Notes: generated by a model not told the origin, from the letters alone. A DNA stretch of 64,000 nucleotides from Chinchilla lanigera (GCF_000276665.1 NW_004955472.1:7747944-7811943); one strand, 5' to 3'; positions 1-12,429 are shown, counted from the stretch's first letter. Made by a program: numbers and translations.

Positions 1-532
1 CCGTTGTAGGGCTTGAGGGATTTTTGCTAGAAGTCTGGGTCCTGGTCAGCATTTTCAGAAACAATAGGGGTATCCTCTCATAGGCGGGGAGCTGAGAACA
101 AGCCCTCCACCTATGTATGGTATGTGATGAGGACCAGCCCTCTCACAGCTCTCTCAGATCCGCTTGGGAGCCCTCACAGAAGGGGCTTTTGGGCGTGGGG
201 AGCAGTTTCTGCTTTTGTTTTCTCACTATAACCCACGTGGTGTGAACTGGGGAAAGAAGTTTCCCGTGTTGAGAACACACAACCTGGAAGGCAATTAATT
301 TGAGCATGAACCAGTGAGGTCAGTGCTCTGTGTGACCACGAGAGACTAAAGCCCTAAACTGTTAGCCTGTTTCTCACACACAGATCATCTATTTGTTGGC
401 CATGAGCCCAAAGATATTCATGCTTTTGGCTGTAACTTTAATTTCTATGAATATTTCATCTGAGGATGATCTAACTTATTGAAATACTAGGTATAAAGAT
501 TTTAATAATGTCGATAATTTCACTACTCTTTT
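1..532. other. Intergenic, no feature recognised
   Basis: No gene or named repeat; the left part is moderately GC-rich. Confidence 0.5.
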
Positions 533-641
533 CAGGCATGGTGGCATATGAATATAATCCCAGCACTCTGGAGGCTGAGGGAGGATTGCCACGAGCTCAA
601 GGCCAGCCTAGATTACATAGTGAGTCTCAAAAAAAAAAAAT
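533..641 (+). mobile_element. B1 SINE
   Basis: aggcatggtggcatatgaat, cccagcactctggaggctga, ggccagcctagattacatag, A11 tail. Confidence 0.92.
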
Positions 642-979
642 CCATAGTTATTGGCCAATAGTGTTTTGGAAGCAAATTATATACAAGTTTTTAACAATAT
701 ATGTGTGGAAAATAAACAAAAATGTTTAGGTTAAATAAAAATAGTGTCTGTAAGAGCAGAGAAGTCCATGGGCCAAAAGGAAAAGAGGCCCTGGAGTAGT
801 GCAGTGTAATACAAGCACAAAGACCCTAAACTCACTGAAATGATCATTTCTTCATGATATGAGTTGTGACTTTAGAATATCCTGTTTATTACCTGCTTTC
901 CTCCCTGCAAAATAATATTTTAGCCCCTTCCCTCCCACCAGAAGAAAAATAAGATGCTGGTAATTTTAACTAATTTCTG

Positions 980-1074
980 GGCCGGGGATATAGCTCAGTG
1001 GCATAAGTGCCTGCCTGACAAGCACAAGGTCCTGAGTTCAATTCCTGGTACAAAAAAAAAAAAAACAAACAAAC
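980..1074 (+). mobile_element. ID SINE
   Basis: ggccggggatatagctcagt, aggtcctgagttcaattcct, A-rich tail; target duplication aactaatttctg at 968-979 and 1075-1086. Confidence 0.95.
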
Positions 1075-1244
1075 AACTAATTTCTGCCCCAGGTCTTATC
1101 ACATCAGGGATGCTTGCTATTGTGTCCGACAGTCGAGTTGGAAAACTCCAGGATCTTTTCTTCAAGCGCACCTGACCTGCAGTCAAATACACGCTCAGGC
1201 ACAAGTATTTCAAAATACACTTCTTCATTTCTTGGGAGGATTCA

Positions 1245-1665
1245 ATGAATTTAAAAATATGTAAAAATAGTCTTGTTAGTGTGAGAAACTAAAAGAGTAA
1301 ATAAGATCCAAAATATAAAATAGATATTGTGAATAGAGAAGAAACTGTTCAAAGAAAAGAAAAACTGTGATGGGAGAAAGGGGAAAGGAAGGAAGACAAA
1401 AGAAAAAATATATGTATACACACACACAAGATACTTAAGATAGTTATACAGCCAGTTTTTCATAATTCACTGCAAAGGAAGTGTTGTGCTAATACTTTTT
1501 GGACAATATTTCCTGCCTATATCTTGTACTCTGAACAGCTACTATGAATATAAGAACACACCCTGTAGTAATTATTATTACTCTCCTACTAGCCTGTTTT
1601 GAAACTCTGTTTTATTGTTACTTATTTTACTTTTTTCTGTTTAAAATTTTTAAAATATGTAAAAA
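1245..1665 (+). mobile_element. L1 3' UTR, truncated
   Basis: tagtgtgagaaactaaaaga, aatagatattgtgaatagag and tactagcctgttttgaaact are the plus-sense form of the L1 3' UTR found elsewhere in the window. Confidence 0.85.
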
Positions 1666-1814
1666 CATTTGGCGCTGTGCCTAGTTCATTGAAGGTTTTC
1701 ATTAGATACTAATAACTTTACTTCTTTTCATTTCTCTATTCTGTTTTTGATTTAGGTCCCAAAAGTTTCTGCCAAAAAGCCACTCTCTAGTCCTGTGATA
1801 CGGCTTTAAATGTG

Positions 1815-1960
1815 ACGTTGTAACGGACGAGTCTTGAGTCTGGCATTCTAAGTCCTAGTCCCAGAAATGTCACAGTATTCCCATGGAGCCTTAGGCAAGT
1901 CATTCTCCATATCTAGTACCATTTCTCCAATTGTAAAATGAAGTGTTTATGAGGTGGGAG
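1815..1960 (+). repeat. MIR
   Basis: gagtctggcattctaagtcc, ggagccttaggcaagtcatt, atttctccaattgtaaaatg follow the MIR core. Confidence 0.85.
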
Positions 1961-1964
1961 ATTA

Positions 1965-4425
1965 GAGCATGGCCAGAGGGCTGGGCAAGTGGGCGTGACC
2001 TGTCCATCATGGAGTGCAAGGACACATACGCAGGAAGACCTGTACCTGGGAACCATCAAAAAGTGCTATCTTCAGTTCTGGTTCAAAATCAAGCAGGTTT
2101 TTTATAAGACAGCCTAGATCAGACATCAGCCTGATGAACAGGAGATACAAAAGACTTCTACCATTAACCTCATGTAAAACCTCTGTACCTTTTTTGTCCA
2201 ATTCTTTATTCAGGACAAGAACGGAAGAATCTCTGTAAAGAGCTCACAGTACTCTACAACCCAATAATATTTTGACTGGGCTTGGCTAATTTTTCTTCTG
2301 ATTCTAACATCTTGTCAGTCTTAAATGACATAAAATGTTCCCACCCTCAGATCCCCAAGTTAATTGCCGAGGTCCTTTCTTCTGGTTAGTTCAAAGAAAA
2401 TGCAAGCTTCACATCTGTGTGGCTGTGAAAGCCTGGGAAGGTCATAGATGGGCTTCCTCTTAAGAATAAAGCAGCTGAGGCTTGGTGAGGTCCACCAGCC
2501 CCAAGCCACGTAGAATAGTAATGAAAGGCCTTGGACACAGACTCTAGGCCCCTCCCTCCCTAGGCACAAATTTCCTCTGCGCTTGATGGCCACTCAAGGA
2601 AGTAATCATTACTCACATGCCATCCCGTTGACTATTTCTTGTGGGCTAAAGGTGCTACCTCGCTGTCTTCTCTGAGCTGACTTCCTCTTGTTCAGAAAAG
2701 CAGTTCAGTTGCATCCCTTCTCCAATTCTTTCAGAAAGTTGTACTGTGACCCAGAAGAGTTACACAAGCTCTTCCTCCTTCCATTAGCCAGAATGGTTGA
2801 TTCTATTCCATGTTTTTTTCTGAAATCCAGATATGTTTCTCGGTGTAACTTAATTCTCCACAATCTAGAAGAGGGATGTGGTTTAATTTCATCTTCCAGG
2901 GTCCATAAAGATTTCCCCATCACTAACTGGAACTGCAAAATGGAACTTTAAAAGTTACATTTGTTTTCCTTTAAAGACAAGTGACTTCTCCAAACTTCCT
3001 CAGACAGAGGGCATAAGTAGCTCCCCTACCTTGCCTCACCAGGACGAATGGACGTACAGACCCCGAGAGCAGGAGGTCAGGCAGTAGGGTATGCTTGAAA
3101 ACACTCACTGGAATAAAGGATACCAAAGCCAAGTAAACATCTGCCTCTAGGAGTTGCGTAAAGAGATGAGCTGACCACTGTCCGCAGCCCAGACTCCGCG
3201 TTCTGCCTTCTGCTGTGCAGGGGACACTGAACCTCCAGAGGGGCCGCTTCTGGGTTCTCTAGGACTTTTGGGAGCTTTTTTGTAAACCTGTTGTACTTCA
3301 CAGTGGCTAGCAAAGAAGGAAGGGTCATCAACAATTAAGTCCGGGCATTCAGCCAGGACACCACAATTAAAGGGGCAACACCCACTCTGGTCTGGAGTGG
3401 ATGACTGTGGAAAATACCTGACCCTCCCCACACCCCACTTACACTAATCCCTCTCAGTGATTCACTTTTCCTTTCCCCTTTTTAATTTAAAACATCTAAA
3501 TAGCAAGCACTGTGCTTACTGGTGTAGGAAGAGACACAATAATAGAAGACGTCGATCTGCTTTTCAAGATCACAGTTACACAAACCAAGAAACAATGCAT
3601 CAAAACAGGAAAAGTTAAATAACAAAATCAGGCGTTGTACAGCTAAATGCCAGAGGGTAGTACACGGAGTAAAAGTTTTAACAGCCCTCTGCTTTGGTAT
3701 CCTTTAGGCTACAAAGAATCGATCCCCATATCTTTATTCATCGCCCACCGTTTCCTTGGCACAAGTAGTATCTTTCCAGATAGCCTGAGACTGCCCCTTA
3801 AAGCAAGAGGAATACTGTGCTCTAAAGGGAAAGAGGAACTAGGATGCCTCCGCTACCACTATGAGACAAAAAGCTTCAAAAATAAAGAAAGGAAAAAGAA
3901 ACTCCTATTCATTTTCAAAATACTGCACAATTCCGAGGTCAACTCATTCCATGAAAACTTTGTGTAGTGAGTAGTTATTAATACCTAACAAGTTAGCAGT
4001 GTAATACAAACAACCATTTATGTATCTCATGACCCTGTGGTCAACAGTGCAAGCTCCCCTGGACAGTTCTGATCGCAGCTGGCCTCCCCATGTGTCCACA
4101 GTCAAATGCCAGTCATTGAGGTAGCTCCGTTTCAGGCATAAGCTTACTACCTGGCATCAGGATTGATGAAACTACAAAATCTTTTCCTCTCACAAATTAG
4201 CCTGACTTCTTAATGTGGCAGGCTCAGAAGTCCAATGTAGGCCATAGGAAAATAAAAGTTCTTTTGAAGTCTGGGCTTAGAATTGGTGCACCATTATTTC
4301 TGACACATTCTATCAGCCAAATCAGTTGGCTAAGACTAGACCCAGGGTGGAAACACAGACTCTATCTTTTGATGTGAAGAGTTATAAAGTCATGATACAA
4401 AGGTAAAAATAAAATTAAATGAAAG
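1965..4425. other. Intergenic, no gene recognised
   Basis: No named repeat. The overlapping 85- and 94-codon minus-strand frames at 3077-3431 and the 106-codon frame at 3647 have no recognisable domain, start context or splice sites I can support. Confidence 0.45.
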
Positions 4426-5040
4426 GCACTCATCATTTTGAAAAATGTAGATTTGTTAAATATAGTCAAAATTATCATACCTCCAAAACTGATATACAGG
4501 TTTAACACAATCCTAATCAAAATACCAAGAGCATTCTTCACTGAGTTAGAGAAAACAATACTAAGATTTATAAGGAACCAGAAAAGACGCAGAATAACAA
4601 AAGCCATCTTGGGCAACAGGAACAAAGCAGGAAGCATCACAATCCCAGACATCAAGTTATATTACAAAGCTAGAGTGACAAAAACAGCATGGTACTGGCA
4701 CAAAAAGACATCTGGATCAGTGGAGGAGAACAGAAGATGCAGAAATAATCCCAGACCTACTCAGCAACCTGACATTTGAGAAAGGACTAAAAGCAGGCAC
4801 TGGAGGAAATGTAGCTTCTTTAGCAAATGGTGCTGGGAAAACTGACTGTCCCCATGCAGAAGATTGAATCTACACTCACGTATTTTACCATGTACTAACT
4901 TAAAATGGAAGTGGATCAAAATGTAAATATTAAAACAGAAATAATCTGCTGGAAGATACAATAAATAAAACTCTGAAGACATAGGCCTAGCGAGAACTTT
5001 CTTAATAGAACTCCAGTTGCACAAGAAATAACATCAAGAA

Positions 5041-5442
5041 GCAATAATTTTTTTATTTTAAAGAGAAAAAAATGACAAAGAATTTCTGAACAACATAATA
5101 TGAAATTAGCAATGGTTATTATATTGTACATTGTTACCTTCAAAGTAGTTGCTCAGATTACCAGATACAGGCATGCAAAATTGATCAGACTATATAAGCT
5201 CTAACTGCTCCTTTCAATGAACTAGTAGAGATTAGTAGCACAATTATCTTAGCTATCTTGTGTATATATACATGTCTTTTTTCCCCTTCCTTCTTTGCTC
5301 TTTTCCCTACCCCAGTTGCTCGCTCTTTGAGCAGTTTCTTTCGCTTTCACTATATCTATTGTATCTTTTGGATCTTACTTACTCTTTCAGTTTCTTACAC
5401 TAGCAAGACAATACGATGTTTACACATGTGAGTCTGGTTGAT
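5041..5442 (-). mobile_element. Antisense L1 3' UTR nested in another L1
   Basis: tttttttattttaaagagaa, ttatattgtacattgttacc, gattaccagatacaggcatg, acatgtgagtctggttgatc: the reversed 3' end seen in other copies here. Host L1 sequence is continuous when it is removed. Confidence 0.88.
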
Positions 5443-6206
5443 CTGTCAAATTAAAAAGCTTCTGCACAGCAAAGGAAAAAAGTGAGAAGACAACCTACAG
5501 AACAGGAAAAAATTTTGCCAGGTACTCCCCAGACAGGACACTAATATCTATAAAATATAAAGAACTCAAAAAAATTAAACTCTCCAAAATAAAAGACCCA
5601 ATCAACAAATGGGCAACTTAAATGAATAGACACTTCTCAGATTTGGCCATTTGTACTACAAATGGCCAATAAATATGTAAAAAAATGTTTGACATCTGTG
5701 GTTGTTACAGAAATGCCAGTTAAAACACTACCAAGATTCCATCTGTCTCCAGAAAGAATGGCTGTCCTGATGAAATCAAATATTTACAAATGCTGGTGAG
5801 GCTTTGGTGAGGGGTGGGGGCAATGGAACCCTTCCAGATTGTTGCTGGGAATGTAAATGAGTACAACCATTAAGAAAATCAGCACGGAGGTTCCTCAAAA
5901 AACCAAAGCTAGAAATTCCATCTGACCCAGCTATTCCGTTTTGAGGTATCTTCCCAAAAGAGCTAAAGACATATTATAGCATTACATACACATCTGCATT
6001 TATAGCAACACAATTCATAACCGCTAAATCTTGGAAGTGGCACCTATGTCCATCAACAGATGGATGATAATGAAAATGTGGTATTTATACACAACTGAGT
6101 ACTACTCTGGCAAAAAATTTTAGCCATTCATAGGAAAATGGATGCACCTTGAGACCATAGTGTGAAATGAAATAAATCAGACAGATGAGTTTAAATATCA
6201 CATGAT

Positions 6207-6362
6207 TAAAGCCAGATGTGCTGCCGCATGCTTGTAATCCCAGCACTCGGGAGGCTGAGGCAGGAGGACTGCCGCAAGTTCAAGGCCAGCCTGGGCTATA
6301 TAGTTAGTTCAGGGGCAGCCTGACCTATACAGCAAGACCCTGTCTCAAAAAACTAAAAAGAA
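6207..6362 (+). mobile_element. B1 SINE with internal duplication
   Basis: agccagatgtgctgccgcat to gaccctgtctcaaaaaacta with a duplicated half (ctatatagttagttcagggg). Target duplication atcacatgatt on both sides. Confidence 0.94.
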
Positions 6363-6574
6363 TCACATGATTTCTCTGATATAAAAGCCCAGCATATAAT
6401 GAGGAAAAGAAAAGATAGCTAAGAAATACGGAGATCTTTTGCAGAAGGGAAGGGGAGCAAAAGATGGAGGACGGCAGAGGGAAGGGAGGGGAGAATTGAG
6501 ATGTGCTATGTACACAATCTGCAAAAAATGTGTACACACTTAAAAACTTGTATAAATATTTAATACTAAATGTA

Positions 6575-6955
6575 CAGAGACATCATGAGATTCATACGAG
6601 CTACCTTTGGCCTCTACAGCTACAAGAGGTGCTCAAAGTGGTGGTCATTAGCTTCCAGACGTTTATTGCTACAGGAAACTCCGGTTTGGGTAACCTGGGT
6701 CATAGAGACTGCTGCACATGCATTTTCCACTACTTCTGTAAGGGCCCACGGGGTAGTGGGTTTTCTGTGACACACAATAGCCTCTAGAGACCCCCACATG
6801 AGGGTTAACGCCATCTGTTGAACAAACATTATACTATTTTTGTTGTCCTGAAGTGTTTGTATGCTTCTTTGGTGGATTCTATACATGTTTCAACTGCCCA
6901 CAAGGAATACGACCACCATGTACTGCAAACATGTCGGAATAAAAACATAAAACCA
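6575..6955 (-). pseudogene. Possible DDE (Tc1/mariner-like) transposase remnant
   Basis: The minus-strand frame ending at 6620 reads LMWGSLEAIVCHRKPTTPW, then ALTEVVENACAAVSMTQV and RLEANDHHFEHLL. The order WG-xLE--V, KPTT, L--------A-A-VS, RLEA---HHFEHLL followed by a stop is what I know from C-terminal ends of IS630/Tc1/mariner-type transposases. Only the C-terminal ~65 residues are readable; no inverted repeats or catalytic triad are seen. Tentative. Confidence 0.45.
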
Positions 6956-6959
6956 AAAA

Positions 6960-7258
6960 ACTGAGGTTTGCTTGGGTTTAATTTATATGTAGCAAAATTT
7001 ACTACCTTTAAAAAATCGTAGTAAAAACCGCATATCATGAATTTACCGACATAACCATTTTTAAATGCACAGGTCGGTGAGACACTGCTTACACCGCTAT
7101 GCAGCACATCCTCATCAACCACAGTTTAACTTCTGTTTCTATTAGCTCAACTACTTTAGACACCTGGTATAAGCAGAATTACGACGGATTTGTCTTTTTG
7201 CAACTGATTCTTTTCGCTTAGCATAATACCCTCATAGTTCATTCAAATTGGAACACAA
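6960..7258 (-). mobile_element. Old mammalian L1 (antisense), left part
   Basis: tttttgcaactgattctttt, cgcttagcataataccctca and tagttcattcaaattggaac are the reversed L1M text that leads into 7695. Confidence 0.7.
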
Positions 7259-7692
7259 TGAGGCAGGGTTGGGTGCGGGTAAAACTAGCTGGGAAACAGG
7301 CATGACCTGTTAGTCACAAAACTGCAGAACACACACAGAACGGTTCCCAGAGCCCTGCACCTGCACTTCTCAGGAGAGCTCAGCAGGTTTGGGATAGGAT
7401 AGCCCAGATGTGAGGCCAAGGTCGGAAACATAAACAACAAAAAAACAGATGGCCGCCATTGAGCTCTCGCTATTGTCTTCCTTCCAACGGCCCACACTCA
7501 CCCCGTGGAGTGCACTTCTTTTTCCCTACTTTTACTTGGTCCAAAATTGCCCTGCAGAGCCTGTTTTTTCCCTCCTTTAATAAATATAAAACCTTGTTAC
7601 CATGTGTGCCTTTCTTGACCGATTCTTTACCGAGGAGAACCTAGAAATCACCTCCAAAAGAAGACTCCAGCACCCTCAAACCCAGTGACAAC
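7259..7692 (+). mobile_element. Probable solo LTR inside an old L1
   Basis: Begins TGAGGCAGGGTTGGG and ends CCCAGTGACAACA; contains AATAAA at about 7580-7585 followed by a U5-like stretch. L1 homology stops before it and resumes after it. Flanks (aacacaa left, taagatt right) do not show a clean duplication. About 434 bp; family unknown. Confidence 0.6.
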
Positions 7693-7694
7693 AT

Positions 7695-8200
7695 AAGATT
7701 TTCTTCTTTTTAACTCTGAATAATATTCCTGAGTATGTGTGTGGCACTTTTTCTTTATCCATTCATCAGTCCATGGATATATCTGGGCGATTCCTCTCTT
7801 GATATTTCATAGACTTAGGTGTGCAAAAATCTCTTTAAGATCCTACTTTTACTTCTTTTGGATAAAATACCTGAACATGAGATTGCTGGGTCACATGGTA
7901 ATTCTATTTTTATCTTTTAAGAAGCATCCATACCTTTTCTCAGAGCACTCTACCATTTTACATTCACACTAACAATGCAGGATTGTTCTCATTTCTCCTT
8001 ATCCTCTTCAGTACTTGTTAACTTTGAGTTTTGCTTTGTTTTGTTACTGAGCATTGTAAATGGCTCTTAAGTGAGAATTCATCCCTTTAAAGTGCACAGT
8101 TCTATGACTTTTGACAAATGCGTAGCTTAATATAATCATTTCCATTACCCCGGAAGTTCCCTTGGGCCCATTATAGTAAATCTCCAAGACGCTCAGGTCC
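7695..8200 (-). mobile_element. Old mammalian L1 (antisense), right part
   Basis: ctgaataatattcctgagta, ttatccattcatcagtccat, gattgctgggtcacatggta, acattcacactaacaatgca are reversed L1M 3' landmarks. It continues the L1 interrupted by the LTR at 7259-7692. Confidence 0.82.
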
Positions 8201-8384
8201 AAACACAATGGAAAAAGGTCACTTAGCTTATGTACAATAAATCCCCCCAAAAAACACACGCACACTGCCTGGTGCTTCTGCAACCTTTGGCTGACCTCAA
8301 CCTTAACTACCATGTTATTAACTATGCAGATTTCACCTCGCTGTGAGCTTTGGCTGCTTTGATAGTTAGTTCCTCTAACCAATG

Positions 8385-8660
8385 AAGGCCAAATACTCCA
8401 CTGCTCGACAGAGGAGTCGAGCTGCTTAATGGCGGAGTCATACCTTAGAGCAAACCCTCAGTCCCACCCCAAACCCTCAAGCTTAAAACCTCAGCACCAA
8501 GTCCCCCAGAGCTCTTGTCACTGACCTGCCCCCACTCAGTGGGGTGTATACTGTCTCTCTTTCAAATACATCTTTGATCTTACTGCTGCCCTTGTGCCCT
8601 TCTCACTTCTTCATTTAGGATACCAAGAACCCGGGCAAGCACCCCAACCTGGTAACACTC
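8385..8660 (+). mobile_element. LTR-like fragment (retroviral U5-type end)
   Basis: The right part (tctctttcaaatacatcttt, ctgctgcccttgtgcccttc, accaagaacccgggcaagca, ccccaacctggtaaca) has the layout of a gammaretrovirus-like LTR end, finishing in CA. I could not fix the left end or a target duplication. No retroviral coding sequence is nearby. Confidence 0.45.
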
Positions 8661-8939
8661 TAAGGCTGAGAGGCTGCATCTGGCCGTGGCCTTCTTGCTA
8701 GCAGAATCCTAAGGCCACATTGAGTCCCATGTGAGGAAAGACAGTGAGTGTGCAAGGGACCTGGAAAAACTGGCTCTTACAGCGGAATCGCTCTCTGGAT
8801 AAGACACGAATCCATTTCCCTCACGACCACAGGGCTCCAGTCCTCTAACGTTCCCACTTCTCAGCTCATCACATTGGGCACTACACTTCAGAACGCGTTT
8901 TCAAAACCAAGTACAGAAGCTTGTTCCTGAGAAGTCTGT

Positions 8940-9530
8940 TTATTCTTCAATTTATCCATCACCAGGAAAATTTCTGGTTTTGACTAATTATGAATACAGT
9001 CTGTATAGCTTCGTTTACCTAAGTTCACAGATATACTGTGTATTTTTATGTGAGCATATCTTTCATTTCTCCTGGTTAAATACCTAGGTAGGGGGTATTG
9101 TCATACAATACGCGCACATTCACCATAAGGAGCCGCAGTTTTCGTGTGACTATGCCATTGTTCATTCCCATCCCCCAAATATAAAAGTTGAAGCTACAAC
9201 TTGCTGACACTTGTTGTCGTCACTCTTGGTTTTTTTAGCCATCTTCATAGTGTGTAGAGATCTCCTTGTGGCTTTAATTTGTATTCACTAATAATTAACA
9301 ATATTGAGAAATGTTTCATGCATTTATTTTTTATCCATTTAATTTCTTTGGTTGTGTCAAGTTTGTGTTCATTGTTCAATTTTTTATTATTTAATATCTT
9401 ATTTGCAGTAATTTTTCTTATCCAATAGTTTATTTTAATATTAATTAAGGATAATTGTTGAAGTTTGACATAGCAGCTATTCTTCACAGTCACTTCTTTA
9501 TTCACACGTGCACCTGAGCACAGGTCATAC
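8940..9530 (-). mobile_element. Old mammalian L1 (antisense)
   Basis: tcctggttaaatacctaggt, tgtcgtcactcttggttttt and gatctccttgtggctttaat are reversed L1M ORF2/3' landmarks. Confidence 0.75.
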
Positions 9531-9579
9531 TTGCATCACAGCCCAGATGCTGAAGCTATGTTTACCAACTGACCATAAC

Positions 9580-10045
9580 AGTGGAAGGGGAGACAGAATA
9601 TAAGCGTTTCTGACGAATGGGTGAGCAGTGTGGCCAAAATACAAAGTGTGAAGTTACAGACCATGTTCGGGGAAATGTAATTGAGCAAGGATGAAGGAGA
9701 GAAAAGTTATGGCCAGAAACAAACTTGGGGCTAAGTTCGGTATTTCCTACTAAGATCCACAGCAGTTGGATACAAGAGGTTTTAAGTCAGGGAGTGTTAT
9801 GATCAAATTTTTATTTTAGGAAGGTTACCTGAAAACAATGACAAGTTACATGTGTACAGATTAAAGACAGGAAAGCTCATGACAGACGAGTACCGCAATG
9901 TGACATATAAAGATCATCCAAGTCCGAACTAAGACTACAGCAGCACCAAAGGAGGAGACAGGGACCAAAGCTAAAGCAATAGAAATACTCATTTTAATGA
10001 TGGTTAAGGACAGTGTAGAGGGAGGAGATCAGGGCAAGTCTAAGG
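9580..10045 (-). repeat. L2-like LINE remnant (antisense)
   Basis: ttaagtcagggagtgttatg, gatcaaatttttattttagg and gactacagcagcaccaaagg follow the reversed L2 3' layout (gagtgacatgatctgactta-type). Confidence 0.6.
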
Positions 10046-10049
10046 CTGC

Positions 10050-11115
10050 TGCTTTTGTATAATTTGCGCAAAGCATCTAGCATAATGCCTAAGAATATTA
10101 GCTATCATCATCATCAACTGTAACTGACATAGTTTTCTGTGACCATTATAGAAACATCCAAATCAGACCTCTACTACAGCCTGGCCCTTCTTTGCAGCAT
10201 ATCTTCTTGCCTATCTTTCTCTCATTATTAGATCATGGGCTCCCAAAGGCAGCAATTGTGCCATATTTATCTCTATTTCCAGCATCTGTCCCTATAAATG
10301 ATTATAAAATTGGAGCATAAAATACAGAGAGTTTAAATGCTCTTTAGCATCTTTTATACCATGGAAAAGCAAATAAAGGCAGTTCAACTAGTTCCTACAT
10401 GAGCAGGAGTATGTGCAATTCAGTGCTGCTAGCTCTGATGGCTTAAATGTCCAGGAAAATCTCTCTAAATAGAGGCTGTTGCTTGCACATAAGATAACCT
10501 CTGTGTGCAGGTGCCTAACAATAACATTGAAGCTATCCCTTCCACTCAGGGCTACAGGCATGTTACCCTAAGGTAACAATAATCCTCTAGTGTCTGACTG
10601 CTACTCCAGAACTACTAGACCTAGGACCAAATCTCTCCTTTTGCCTCCCTGAGGATACAACAGTGGGGGCTACGCTGCAGGCTGCACGGAAGTCCCCCGC
10701 CCTTTATGACTCAAGGCCACTCACCTGCTCTGCACTGTGAAGTACTGGCCCTTCCTGCACTGCCCTGCAGGAATCACCCAGCCAAGGTCTCGAGCTTCAT
10801 CCGGAGTCACCGCTCTTCGCTTTCCCCACCCTGCAGGCCCAATGGCTTCCTCACGGTCCCTGGCACATCCCTGCCCATAGCCCACGCCCCCTTCCCTCCT
10901 TGGGGATGTTCCCTCCCTTTGTCCTGAGAACTTTTCTATGAATTTGCTCAGTGAAGTGGTTAAGGGATGGAGAAGAACAAGGTGAACCTGGAAAGAATAG
11001 TAGATTCAGGTACCATCTCTGCAACCACACCCACCCCGAGATAGTAATCAGCCCTGCTTGTCAGATGCAGAACAAACAATAAAACAATTGAGGAATTTAA
11101 AAAGACAACTCAAAA
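10050..11115. other. Intergenic, no gene recognised
   Basis: A GC-rich part at 10640-10930 carries a 73-codon open frame without a domain; it may be an old L2 piece but I cannot confirm this. Confidence 0.45.
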
Positions 11116-11125
11116 TAGAAACTAA

Positions 11126-11225
11126 TTTTTTTTTTCCCCCTTGGTTTTTCTCCGGTACCAGGAACCGAACTCACGACCTTGCACTTGCCAGGCAGGCGCT
11201 TTGCCACTGAGCTAAATCCCCAGCC
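11126..11225 (-). mobile_element. ID SINE (antisense), young
   Basis: Poly-T, ctccggtaccaggaaccgaa, gagctaaatccccagccc; flanked by (a)gaaactaa on both sides. Confidence 0.95.
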
Positions 11226-11228
11226 CAG

Positions 11229-11639
11229 AAACTAAATTTTTATAAAGTAAGGGGACATTTTATTTCTCTTACATTTGACTTTTGGATACCACAAAGTCCA
11301 TATTTCAATTGACTTCTAAAACTAGCACTCCTCCTCACATTAAATTAGCAGTGTTAACTGATAGTAAATGGTCTAGGAATTCCACAACTAGGAAAACCTG
11401 ACTGAAGAATTTATATGTGCTTAAAATGTAGATTAAAGTGTGGAGACATTTTAATAAAACCTACAGACCCATACACAAAAAGGGCAAACAGGAAGATACA
11501 CAATTCATGATCTGGCAGATTTAACCAACCTGGTCTGCTTCAGGAACTGAGCAAATGAAGAGTGTCCCGAAGGACAGTACGAAGTGTTCACAGAACTGGC
11601 GTTTGGATCAGAAAAGCAGGTATAAACACCAAAACACAC
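11229..11639. other. Intergenic, no feature recognised
   Basis: No named repeat or gene. Confidence 0.5.
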
Positions 11640-11780
11640 CATCACTGCCCATTAACATATTTAAGCCGCAGCTCCCTTATCTGTGCTCATACTTTAAAAG
11701 TACTTACCTCATGACACCCTCATAAAGGTCAAGTGAGATAATACGTATACAACAGTTAATGTGCCTCCTGGGACGGAGTT
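11640..11780 (+). repeat. MIR
   Basis: gtacttacctcatgacaccc and gtcaagtgagataatacgta follow the MIR 3' core. Confidence 0.65.
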
Positions 11781-11784
11781 CCGG

Positions 11785-12425
11785 AGAATGAGTAGTACCA
11801 CTTTTATTCATAAAACTTTAAAAATGAAGTTAACAGTCATCACTTGTGTACAGCTAGATTAATTTAAAAGATGAAAACGATACAGGATATGCTCCCATAA
11901 TTTTAAGTGACCACATGAGTAGAGAACCACTATGAATAATTCAAGCACGCTTCTGTTTTCATTTACTTCCGAAACAAATGTTTCATTCAGTGCGCTTTGT
12001 GCCTTGATTACCTCTCTCAGAAACAGGGAACATTTGCTAAACCTCATTCTCTTTTAAAAATAAAAATAAACTCCACCTTGCAAATAGAAATAAACTAAAT
12101 TTCTAGGTTTAGGATACTGAATCAATTCCATGCATTAGCTACTTCTCCCATAAAATAGAGTAGATGAATGTTTAAAGGAAGCAAAGCCAAGAAGACAAAG
12201 AAAGAAGACCAGAAACAGAAGATAAGAAACCATGAAATTTTGGAAGCTAGAAATCGTTAGGCCAGAAGTAACTCATATGGGAGACAGAATGCTACCGCTA
12301 AGGGGTCAGTGGGGGGAGGCAGTACACTCTGCAGAACCTCAAAAAGAGCACAAATTACTCATAATGGGCGAAAGGAAATTATGAGAAGGTAGAACTAAAG
12401 TGAAGAATAATTGAAAATATGTTTA
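11785..12425. other. Intergenic, no feature recognised
   Basis: No named repeat or gene. Confidence 0.5.
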
Positions 12426-12429
12426 AAAC

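Larger units (their letters stand above)
4430..6572 (+). mobile_element. L1 ORF2 3' part and 3' UTR, with two nested insertions
   Basis: ORF2 text runs 4430-5040 ([24 protein letters not shown] thumb region) and resumes at about 5443 (ttaaaaagcttctgcacagc). An antisense L1 3' end (5041-5442) and a B1 (6207-6362) interrupt it. It ends in a purine-rich 3' UTR (6400-6500). Confidence 0.9.

Noticed and set aside
980..1074. Functional tRNA gene
   Set aside because: The A- and B-box-like text belongs to an ID SINE with poly(A) tail and target duplication; the same applies to the other ID copies.
3077..3431. Overlapping minus-strand frames of 85 and 94 codons
   Set aside because: No recognisable domain, codon pattern or splice context; overlapping frames in GC-richer DNA are expected by chance.
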